Part shown: positions 1 to 6,042 of the stretch, one piece after another
How the letters are laid out: the number at the start of each line of letters is the position of its first letter
How positions within the stretch are numbered: the stretch's first letter is position 1
Assembly: GCA_913040905.1 (NCBI GenBank)
Contig: CAJWIC010000075.1
Coordinates: forward strand, 1 to 6,908
DNA length: 6,908 nt
Reading direction: 5' to 3'
From: an uncultured Synechococcus sp.
Lineage (GTDB): Bacteria; Cyanobacteriota; Cyanobacteriia; PCC-6307; Cyanobiaceae
Made by a program: the position numbers and the translations under genes
Notes under the pieces: generated by a model
The model's database searches: none
What the model was told of the DNA's origin: nothing
What the model saw: only the letters and a program-made list of their open reading frames with translations

Positions 1-1854
1 CAACGCCATGACCTGGCGATCGATCTGAGGCAGCTCTGTGATCGCGCCGGCGTCGCCTTCCTGGAGGCGGAAATCCAAGGGCTTGACCCAGACCAACAGC
101 AACTGCATCTGGTTGGTCGCCCCTCACTCAACTACGGCTGCCTCAGCCTTGACGTGGGAGCCGTCAGCCGCCCCAGCGCCGCTGGAATCCCCATCAAGCC
201 GCTGGAAACGGCCCTCACGTTTCTCGACCACCAGTCCCCCAACGATCCACAACCGTTCCGGGTGATTGGCGCCGGTGCCGCCGGGCTGGAAGTGGTGCTC
301 GCCCTGCGCCGGCGCTGGCCAGAGCGAGCGCTGCAACTGCAGGTGCGGCCTGGCCAACTGCAGGAGCCATGGGATCGGTTGATCCGACAAGCCCGCATCA
401 CATTGATCCCCAACCAGGAGCCATGGGAAGGCCCCAGCCTGCTCTGCACGGGCAGCCGCGGGCCGGCGTGGTTGGCCGAAAGTGGCCTGCCAGTGGATCA
501 AGACGGGAGAGTTCAGACCGACGCATATCTGCGGGTCCGCGGAACAACGAAACTGTTTGCCAGCGGCGATTGCGCCGTGATCAGCACAGCACCCCGCGCA
601 GCATCGGGCGTTTGGGCTGTGCGCGCAGCGCGCCCGCTGGCCGCCAACCTGGAATCAGCCTGCCAGGGCAGACCCCTGCGCCCCTGGCGACCGCAACGTC
701 AGGCCCTCCAACTGATCGGCACCCATCAAGATTCGGCCATGGCGCAGTGGGGGGCCTGGCGGCTTGGGCCATTCCCGCTGTTCTGGCGCCTCAAGCAACG
801 CATCGATCATGCCTTCATGGCCGGCTTTCAGCGGCCAGCCGCCATGAAGGAGGCACTCCCCATGGCCTGCCGCGGCTGCGCCGCCAAGTTGCCAGCCCAA
901 CCTCTGTCCGCCGCGCTTGCGCGGGTGGGGCTGGGGGGGCAGCCCGAAGATGCCGCCCTCCTCAGCACTGACCCATGGCGGCTTCAGAGCGTTGATGGGT
1001 TTCCAGCCCTGGTGAGTGACCCATGGCTCAATGGCCGGCTCACAGCCCTGCATGCCTGCTCTGATCTCTGGGCCTGCGGTGCCACAGTCTCCAGCGCCAT
1101 GGCAACGATCACGCTGCCTTTGGTCCCCAACGATGAACAGCAGGAGCTACTGGTGCAGACCCTCGCGGGCATCCGCTCGGTGTTGGATGAACAGGGCGCC
1201 GGGCTGATCGGTGGGCACACGATGGAGGCGCGCAGTGCCTCACCCGTTCCAGCAAGCCTTGGCGTACAGATCGCCCTCACGGTGAACGGCAGCAGCCGCA
1301 AACCCCCCTGGCTGAAATCGGGCCTGAAAGCCGGCGATGCCCTGTTGATCAGTCGTCCGCTCGGAACGGGGGTTCTGTTTGCGGGGGCCATGGCCGGAGC
1401 CACCGACCCCACCGACCTGGACGCGGCCCTGCGGGTGATGAGCTGCAGCCAACACAGCCTGCTGAAGGCCCTCGAAGCCCACCGCCAGGCCATTCATGCC
1501 TGTACCGACATCACCGGTTTCGGCCTGCTCGGGCATCTGGGCGAGATGCTCCAGAACAACACAGACCTTTCTATTCAGCTGCAGAGCTCTGCCATCCCGA
1601 GCTACCCAGGGGCACTGGCGCTGCTCGGGAGTGGCATCTCCAGCACCCTGGCCCCCGCCAATCGCGCGGCCTGGCGGTTGCTCGAAGGCTCGGTCCGACT
1701 TGAACAGCCCCCTGGCGCGGCCCTGCTTGAGCTGCTGGTCGACCCGCAAACCTGTGGCCCCTTGCTTGTGGCTTGCACCAGCGATGCCGCCGAACATCTC
1801 ACTCGGATCGGCCCGTGGATTCAGATCGGCACTGCAACAACCGTGCATGGCTGA
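1..1854 (+). CDS. selD: Fused FAD/NAD(P) oxidoreductase - selenide,water dikinase (SelD), 5' truncated
   Basis: Makes selenophosphate from selenide and ATP (C-terminal half) and carries an N-terminal NDH-2-like flavoprotein domain. The reading frame is open from base 1, so the N-terminus (roughly 100 residues by comparison with fused SelD proteins, inferred) lies outside; the GTG at 154 is internal. Numbering from base 1: a Rossmann nucleotide-binding motif GAGAAGLE at residues 90-97, and an FAD-site LFASGDCA with Asp190. The SelD part begins near residue 288 with MACRGCAAKL: Cys293 and Lys296 match the catalytic Cys17/Lys20 of E. coli SelD, so this is a Cys form, not selenocysteine. Further motifs are VDGF (Asp332, metal), HACSDLWACGA (Asp355), GGHTMEA (His406), SRPLGTGVLFAGA, CTDITGFGLLGH (501-512) and DPQTCGPLL (581-589). 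The last differs from the usual DPQTSGGLL. The product probably feeds tRNA 2-selenouridine synthesis (inference; no partner gene is visible). The stop at 1852-1854 lies inside the convergent glycosyltransferase gene. Confidence 0.93.
   Translation, partial: QRHDLAIDLRQLCDRAGVAFLEAEIQGLDPDQQQLHLVGRPSLNYGCLSLDVGAVSRPSAAGIPIKPLETALTFLDHQSPNDPQPFRVIGAGAAGLEVVLALRRRWPERALQLQVRPGQLQEPWDRLIRQARITLIPNQEPWEGPSLLCTGSRGPAWLAESGLPVDQDGRVQTDAYLRVRGTTKLFASGDCAVISTAPRAASGVWAVRAARPLAANLESACQGRPLRPWRPQRQALQLIGTHQDSAMAQWGAWRLGPFPLFWRLKQRIDHAFMAGFQRPAAMKEALPMACRGCAAKLPAQPLSAALARVGLGGQPEDAALLSTDPWRLQSVDGFPALVSDPWLNGRLTALHACSDLWACGATVSSAMATITLPLVPNDEQQELLVQTLAGIRSVLDEQGAGLIGGHTMEARSASPVPASLGVQIALTVNGSSRKPPWLKSGLKAGDALLISRPLGTGVLFAGAMAGATDPTDLDAALRVMSCSQHSLLKALEAHRQAIHACTDITGFGLLGHLGEMLQNNTDLSIQLQSSAIPSYPGALALLGSGISSTLAPANRAAWRLLEGSVRLEQPPGAALLELLVDPQTCGPLLVACTSDAAEHLTRIGPWIQIGTATTVHG
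361..428 (+). repeat. Two 14-base in-frame direct copies encoding QEPW
   Basis: The 14-mer CAGGAGCCATGGGA occurs at 361-374 and again at 415-428, exactly 54 bases (18 codons) apart in the oxidoreductase domain of the selD fusion. Both copies are in the coding frame and encode Gln-Glu-Pro-Trp followed by an acidic residue (QEPWD, QEPWE). The identity is at DNA level, but the intervening 40 bases are not obviously duplicated. This may be a trace of a small internal duplication or shared protein constraint; no function is implied. Confidence 0.5.
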
Positions 1855-3217
1855 GGTCGGTGGCGCGTGCGTCACAGCGATAACCAGCCAATTCGACCCT
1901 CTCCTGCAGGGGTTTGAGCTTGCGCGCCATGGCCGGCGGCGGTCCACTGCTGGCCAGCCAGAGCTGCTGGGGCAGCTCCTCTGAATCCAGCCGTTGTTGC
2001 AGAGCTCCCTTTCCATCCCAGGGCGATGCAGGAACCGGGATCCGACCCATCGCCAGCTCCATCTGATCACTGAGGTTGAACAGACGCGGGCGGGGGCTGT
2101 AACGCTCCTCCAACCCACTGGTGCGCTGGCTGATCAGACGGAACTGGTCCTGTTCCCGCACACCACCAACACCAGCATCGAGCTCGGTGAATCCAGGTCC
2201 CCACCAGCTGGCCAGCAACACCACCAGCACAGCAAGACCGCAGCCGCGCCCCAAACGATTGAGCTCAAAACGGCTGATCAGAACTGCCAGAACAGGCACC
2301 ACAGCAGGCAGAAGCACCACGAAGTAGCGGCTGAAGGCCATGGGCTTGATGAACGACACCACCACGACCCCGACCACCATCAGCAGGGACGGGATCAGAC
2401 CGCTGCGATCAAGCAGATCCCGCTCAGGCCAGCGCAAGGATCGCAGCCCGCCCCAGCGCCGCAGTACAACCAACAGCAGAACGACCAAGAGCAATTTGGG
2501 CAGCGGCCAGAGGCCAAGACCACGGGCCAGGGTCTCCTCAAACAGGGCGTAATCCGGAGCACCAATCCAGCTGCCGGCCCGGGAACTAAAGAGATAGTCC
2601 GCCGCGTAGGCCATCCAGGCCAAGGCCGGGAGGGCGCCGAGGAGGGCGGCGACGGCAAGGGTCCAGCGACGCTGCCAGGCATCCCAAACCCCAGCCGCCA
2701 GCAGCAGAAACAAACCATAGAAATGGGTCAGGCCGGCCAGCCCGGCCACCAGGGCGTAGGCGATGGGATGGGCCGAACGGCGCCACCACCAGGCCAAAGC
2801 CACCAGACACACCAACACGGCATAGCTCTTGCCTTCAATCGCAAAACGGATCGGGTAAGGACTGCAAAAGGCCAGCAGCGCTGCCGCGGCCGCCACCCTG
2901 GGGCGCGACTCCCCAAGGGCCATCGCCTGACGGACCATCACCAGACCACCGCCCACATAGGCCAGCCAAGACAGCAAGCGCAGGCTGACCGGGTTCTGAC
3001 CGACCAGATTCCCCCACAACCAAAGCAGGCTGTAGTACGCCGGAGGGTGAGTGTCCTCCCGCAGCATGGCCAACAGGCTGGTGAAACTGGGCTGAAAACT
3101 TTTGCCAACGCTGTACAGCTCATCGCTCCAGAGCGCCGTGGCGTCGATCAAAAGCAAGGCCTTGAGACCGAAAGCCCCACACAAGGCCGCCACCAACAGG
3201 AGCCAGCTCCGCCTCAT
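1799..3217 (-). CDS. Multi-pass membrane glycosyltransferase, GT-C fold (PMT/ArnT-like)
   Basis: A 472-residue integral membrane protein resembling the GT-C glycosyltransferases (GT39/GT83-like), which use polyprenyl-phosphate sugars on the periplasmic face. The start is the ATG at 3217-3215: it overlaps the stop of the upstream tRNA nucleotidyltransferase gene in an ATGA arrangement and puts a hydrophobic segment (residues 4-24) at the N-terminus. The open frame runs 75 codons further upstream, but only within the neighbour. The first outer loop carries WSDELYS, with the acidic pair Asp32-Glu33 where GT-C enzymes place their catalytic acid, followed by DTHPPAYYSLLW (55-66), the typical HPP-Y motif. 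Further hydrophobic stretches lie near 106-120, 132-146, 152-177, 186-205, 241-256, 275-292, 298-315 and 326-340. FSRYFVVLLPA (295-305) resembles a conserved late-helix motif. The last ~130 residues form a non-membrane tail. Donor and acceptor cannot be told. About 18 C-terminal codons overlap selD antisense. Confidence 0.85.
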   Translation of the reverse strand: MRRSWLLLVAALCGAFGLKALLLIDATALWSDELYSVGKSFQPSFTSLLAMLREDTHPPAYYSLLWLWGNLVGQNPVSLRLLSWLAYVGGGLVMVRQAMALGESRPRVAAAAALLAFCSPYPIRFAIEGKSYAVLVCLVALAWWWRRSAHPIAYALVAGLAGLTHFYGLFLLLAAGVWDAWQRRWTLAVAALLGALPALAWMAYAADYLFSSRAGSWIGAPDYALFEETLARGLGLWPLPKLLLVVLLLVVLRRWGGLRSLRWPERDLLDRSGLIPSLLMVVGVVVVSFIKPMAFSRYFVVLLPAVVPVLAVLISRFELNRLGRGCGLAVLVVLLASWWGPGFTELDAGVGGVREQDQFRLISQRTSGLEERYSPRPRLFNLSDQMELAMGRIPVPASPWDGKGALQQRLDSEELPQQLWLASSGPPPAMARKLKPLQERVELAGYRCDARATDLSHARLLQCRSESTGRSE

Positions 3218-4422
3218 CGGCTTTGGTCCAGAGCAACATGGCGCTGCCGGCGCAGTTCCTCGCCAAGGGCAGGCCCCGGCCGCCAACCAGCGGCCATCAG
3301 ATCGCGCGCAGTCTGCGGCGCCTGAATCCTGCGCCAACGGCCCCACCAGCGCAGCAACGGCTTCCATTGCTTCGGCCGAAGTGTTACGGCCAAGGCCACC
3401 GTCTCCGGCTGCCAGCCGTGCTGTTCCAGGGCTGCCGACCATACCGATGGGCGTTCTGATGGCAGCAAAGGTGAATGGTCCAACCAGCGCAAAAGCTCAG
3501 CACACTGCTGCAGCCATTGCTGCTGCCGGCCAGGAATCTGCAACCGCTGGGCCACCGCCAAGGGATCCGATGCCCCCAGCAGCAGGGCCGGCATCAACGG
3601 CAGACCGAGACGCTGCGCCCAGCGCAGCCGCTCCGTTCGCCTGGGATCGTTCTGAAGCCTCAGATCCAACAGCGGCAGCGCCTGCCACTGCTCCAACAGA
3701 TCCAGCGCAGGAGCCCAGGGTTCACGCTCAAGCAGACGATCCAACTCCATGCGGAGACGACTGGCCAGAGCCGGCGGTGCTGCTGCCGCTGGATCGGCCT
3801 GGCACCAGGCCCAAGGCCAGAGCTCAAGGGTCGAACTGATCTGCGCCTGGGCCTCCTCCGCTAAGCGAAAGCCAAGCCGTGCGGCATAACGCGCCGCACG
3901 GATCACCCGGGTGGGGTCGTCTTTCACGCTGCCGGCATGAAGAAACCGCAGCTGACCTGCGGCCAGATCCGCCTGGCCCTGATGAGGGTCGATCAACTCC
4001 CAAGCCACCAGATCCAATGCCATGGCATTGATCGTGAAATCACGACGCACCAGATCAGCCAAGAGCGTTCCAGCCTGAACCACGGGATTGTGCGCCGGAG
4101 CCGGGTAGGACTCCTGCCGCGCCATGGCGAAATCGAGCGGAATCCCATCCAGCTGCAACGCCACAGTGCCGAAGCTTCCGTGCTCCTGCATGGCAGTGAG
4201 CCGTGGCCCGCATCGGCGACCGAGCTCCTGCCCGAGTGCAGACGGATCACCCTCCACCACCCAGTCGAGATCGGAAACACCGCTCCAGGGACGACCGAAG
4301 CGCTGGTGGAGCAACTGATCACGCACCGCACCGCCCACCAGAGCCAGACGCGACACCCCCACGGTGACCGCCGCGGCGCGCAGCTCCTCCAGCAGCGGAG
4401 TCGGCACACCGGGCAGATCCAT
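3214..4422 (-). CDS. cca: tRNA nucleotidyltransferase, class II CCA-adding / poly(A) polymerase family
   Basis: A cytoplasmic template-independent polymerase that adds or repairs the 3' CCA of tRNA; 402 residues, normal for the bacterial class II family. Family motifs in order: LVGGAVRD (28-35), the glycine turn and VRD of the nucleotidyltransferase head; DLD (51-53), the metal-binding aspartates; RRDFTINAMALD (126-137), the ribose/CTP-ATP selection motif; and DDPTRVIRAARYAARLGF (168-185), the ERxxRAxRF-like neck motif. The rest (about 215-402) is a helical, Leu/Trp/Arg-rich body and tail with weak conservation, as usual. Some bacteria split the activity into CC-adding and A-adding enzymes, and the sequence alone does not show which this is. 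The start at 4422 has only a weak GAG upstream, and no in-frame start lies just before it. The gene is divergent from kpsF with 18 bases between starts, and its stop (3216-3214) overlaps the start of the glycosyltransferase gene by four bases. Confidence 0.93.
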   Translation of the reverse strand: MDLPGVPTPLLEELRAAAVTVGVSRLALVGGAVRDQLLHQRFGRPWSGVSDLDWVVEGDPSALGQELGRRCGPRLTAMQEHGSFGTVALQLDGIPLDFAMARQESYPAPAHNPVVQAGTLLADLVRRDFTINAMALDLVAWELIDPHQGQADLAAGQLRFLHAGSVKDDPTRVIRAARYAARLGFRLAEEAQAQISSTLELWPWAWCQADPAAAAPPALASRLRMELDRLLEREPWAPALDLLEQWQALPLLDLRLQNDPRRTERLRWAQRLGLPLMPALLLGASDPLAVAQRLQIPGRQQQWLQQCAELLRWLDHSPLLPSERPSVWSAALEQHGWQPETVALAVTLRPKQWKPLLRWWGRWRRIQAPQTARDLMAAGWRPGPALGEELRRQRHVALDQSR

Positions 4423-4440
4423 CTCGGGGCGTGCAGGACA
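4423..4440. other. 18-base spacer between two divergent gene starts
   Basis: This is the whole gap between the cca start codon (minus strand) and the kpsF start codon (plus strand). It is GC-rich and too short to hold two promoters. AGGA at 4435-4438 sits only two bases before the kpsF ATG, closer than usual for a Shine-Dalgarno site. For cca, GAG directly precedes the ATG. Promoters for both units must therefore overlap the 5' coding regions of the opposite gene; I see no clear TATAAT-like box there. Confidence 0.7.
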
Positions 4441-5454
4441 ATGGGCCGATCATCTCGGATTTCGTCCTTGTCTGCTCTCACCCGCTGCCTTCAGGAGGAA
4501 GCCTCTGCGATCGCCGCCGCAGCGGAGCGCCTCAGTGTCGAGCAAGTGGAAGCAGCTCTCGCGCTGCTGGAACGCTGCGCAGACCGCAAGGCCAAGCTGG
4601 TGATCACGGGTGTGGGCAAAAGCGGCATCGTGGCCCGCAAGATCGCCGCCACGTTCTCTTCCATCGGCCTGATGGCCCTGTTCCTCAATCCCACAGATGC
4701 CCTCCATGGGGATCTGGGCGTTGTGGCCTCGGAAGACGTGTGTCTCCTGCTCTCCAACAGCGGTGAAACCTCCGAGCTGCTGGAGGTGCTTCCCCACCTC
4801 AAACGACGCGGCACCGGCCGGATCGCCATCGTCGGGCGCGCCGACTCCTCGCTCGCCCGGGGCAGTGACGTGGTGCTCGAAGCGGGAGTGGACCGTGAAG
4901 TGTGTCCCCTGAACCTGGCCCCCACCGCCAGCACAGCCGTGGCCATGGCCATTGGCGATGCTCTGGCTGCCGTATGGATGGAGCGGCGCGGCATTTCCCC
5001 GGCGGATTTCGCCCTGAATCACCCGGCAGGGTCCCTCGGGAAACAGCTGACCCTGACGGCAGCCGATCTAATGGTGCCCGCCAGCAAATTGCACCCCCTC
5101 CAGCCGGCAACCACCCTGCCGGAGGTGATTGGTGGTCTCACCCGCGATGGAATCGGCAGCGGTTGGGTCGAGAACCCCGATCAGCCTGGGGCCCTGCTGG
5201 GACTGCTCACGGATGGGGACCTGAGACGCGCCCTCCAGGACCACAGCGCCGACACGTGGACCACCCTGACAGCGCAGGACCTGATGACCGCTGACCCGAT
5301 CACCGTGGAAGCGGATGTGCTGGTGGTGAAAGCGCTGGAACGAATGGAACACAACCGGCGAAAACCGATCTCGGTGCTGCCGGTGGTCAATCAGCAGCAC
5401 CAACTCATGGGTCTGTTGCGCCTGCATGATCTGGTGCAGGCCGGCCTCGCATGA
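4441..5454 (+). CDS. kdsD: D-arabinose-5-phosphate isomerase, KpsF/KdsD (SIS + two CBS domains)
   Basis: Interconverts ribulose-5-phosphate and arabinose-5-phosphate, the first committed step to Kdo; also named KpsF. It has 337 residues against 328 in E. coli KdsD. The SIS domain spans about 45-200: GVGKSGIVARKIAATF (57-72), HGDLG (89-93), LSNSGETSEL (104-113), REVCPLNLAPTAST (152-165) and NHPAGSLGK (193-201). The four catalytic residues of E. coli KdsD (Lys59, Glu111, Glu152, His193) correspond by alignment to Lys60, Glu112, Glu153 and His194, so the enzyme should be active. Two CBS domains follow (about 205-270 and 275-337), with LLTDGDLRRAL (255-265) and LMTADPITVE (281-290). The ATG at 4441 is chosen because it gives a KdsD-like N-terminal length; the frame stays open upstream only as antisense of cca. 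The stop overlaps the kdsC start by four bases (ATGA), implying co-translation. Confidence 0.95.
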   Translation: MGRSSRISSLSALTRCLQEEASAIAAAAERLSVEQVEAALALLERCADRKAKLVITGVGKSGIVARKIAATFSSIGLMALFLNPTDALHGDLGVVASEDVCLLLSNSGETSELLEVLPHLKRRGTGRIAIVGRADSSLARGSDVVLEAGVDREVCPLNLAPTASTAVAMAIGDALAAVWMERRGISPADFALNHPAGSLGKQLTLTAADLMVPASKLHPLQPATTLPEVIGGLTRDGIGSGWVENPDQPGALLGLLTDGDLRRALQDHSADTWTTLTAQDLMTADPITVEADVLVVKALERMEHNRRKPISVLPVVNQQHQLMGLLRLHDLVQAGLA

Positions 5455-6002
5455 GACGACTGCGGTGGTGGCGGCTACGACAACGACTGCGCTCCGTGGA
5501 GCTGTTGGTGCTTGATGTGGATGGCGTACTGACCGATGGGGGCCTCTGGTTCGATGCCGCAGGCCAGTTGAGCAAACGCTTCGATGTGCGGGATGGTCTC
5601 GGCATTCGCCTCCTGCAACAGGCTGGTCTGCACATCGCCTTTCTCAGTGGCGGGCAGGGTGGAGCCACGGAGGTCAGGGCTCAGCAACTGGGCATTTCCC
5701 ATTGCCTTGTCGGCATCAAAGACAAACCAGCAGCTCTCACGGCCCTGCAGAACCAGCTGGGGGTGACCGCAGCGCAGACAGCGTTCGTCGGGGATGACCT
5801 CAACGACCTGGCGGTGCGGCCGGTGGTGGGCCTCCTGCTCGCACCCGCCGATGCCTGTCGCCCCGTCCATCGGGGTGCCGATGCAGTGCTCCGCCGCAAA
5901 GGTGGCCATGGAGCCGTTAGAGAACTTGCGGAACGGATGCTTCAGGCACGCGGACGGTGGAGCGACCTGAGCCGTCTGGGGTGGAAAGACCGCAACGATT
6001 GA
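5451..6002 (+). CDS. kdsC: 3-deoxy-D-manno-octulosonate 8-phosphate phosphatase, KdsC-type HAD
   Basis: Removes the phosphate from Kdo-8-phosphate to give free Kdo, acting after KdsA and before KdsB. It has 183 residues, close to the 188 of E. coli KdsC and typical of this capless, tetrameric HAD subfamily. HAD motif I is LDVDGVLTDG (21-30), with nucleophile Asp22 and general acid Asp24. FDVRDGLGI (44-52) follows. Motif II is FLSGG (64-68, Ser66), the motif III lysine lies in the KDK cluster (90-92), and motif IV is GDDLND (114-119). The C-terminal GGHGAVRE (151-158) matches the KdsC signature GG-GAVRE. The first 14 residues are very basic (seven Arg, two Trp) and unlike the E. coli N-terminus. 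The ATG at 5451 overlaps the kpsF stop as ATGA. KdsC homologues can be hard to separate from other small HAD sugar phosphatases, but the pairing with kpsF and kdsB supports this assignment. Confidence 0.93.
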   Translation: MRRLRWWRLRQRLRSVELLVLDVDGVLTDGGLWFDAAGQLSKRFDVRDGLGIRLLQQAGLHIAFLSGGQGGATEVRAQQLGISHCLVGIKDKPAALTALQNQLGVTAAQTAFVGDDLNDLAVRPVVGLLLAPADACRPVHRGADAVLRRKGGHGAVRELAERMLQARGRWSDLSRLGWKDRND

Positions 6003-6025
6003 TCTGGGGGGATCTGGACTGATCT
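6001..6025 (+). repeat. Three GATCT units at exact 10-base spacing
   Basis: GATCT begins at 6001, 6011 and 6021. The first two copies extend to GATCTGG. The first shares bases with the kdsC stop codon (6000-6002), and the others lie in the gap between kdsC and kdsB. Each copy contains a GATC palindrome, and the spacing is about one helical turn. With only three short units this may be chance; no function is shown. Confidence 0.5.
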
Positions 6026-6042
6026 CGACGCCGAATCAAAAC
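6003..6042. other. 40-base gap between convergent kdsC and kdsB
   Basis: This is the larger of the two intergenic gaps in the window. It holds two of the three GATCT units and ends in a short A-rich stretch (AATCAAAACT, 6034-6043). I see no stem-loop followed by a T-run on either strand, so it is not called as an intrinsic terminator. The GC-rich GGGCCCGGGCC just beyond it lies in the kdsB coding end. Confidence 0.6.

Noticed and set aside
1949..1958. Perfect palindrome GCTGGCCAGC near the selD/glycosyltransferase convergence, considered as a terminator stem.
   Set aside because: It has no loop and no following T-run, and lies in glycosyltransferase coding sequence.
1240..2118. A 292-codon minus-strand open frame across the selD end.
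   Set aside because: It overlaps the well-supported selD and glycosyltransferase frames, has low-complexity Gly/Arg/Gln composition and shows no family motifs.
1994..3325. A 443-codon open frame on the plus strand, rich in Gln, His, Pro and Arg, opposite the glycosyltransferase gene.
   Set aside because: It is the antisense of a Leu/Val/Ala-rich membrane protein gene (CTG read backwards gives CAG, Gln). GC-rich DNA has few stops, and the translation has no recognisable domain or hydrophobic core.
3218..3442. Upstream in-frame extension of the glycosyltransferase to an ATG at 3442.
   Set aside because: The extra 75 residues lie wholly inside cca, read as Gly/Ala/Pro-rich shadow sequence, and would bury the natural hydrophobic N-terminus. 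The ATGA junction at 3217 is the better start.
3937..4440. Upstream in-frame extension of kpsF to an ATG at 3937.
   Set aside because: It is antisense to cca and would add 168 residues with no counterpart in KdsD. The ATG at 4441 gives the family length.
4493..4498. A perfect AGGAGG Shine-Dalgarno-like hexamer inside the 5' end of kpsF.
   Set aside because: No start codon in any useful frame follows at suitable spacing. It simply encodes part of the QEEA segment conserved in position in KdsD proteins.
4507..4514. One GCGATCGC octamer, the HIP1 palindrome abundant in many cyanobacteria.
   Set aside because: A single copy in about 7 kb of GC-rich sequence is near chance. It does not indicate HIP1 enrichment, which fits picocyanobacteria that lack it.
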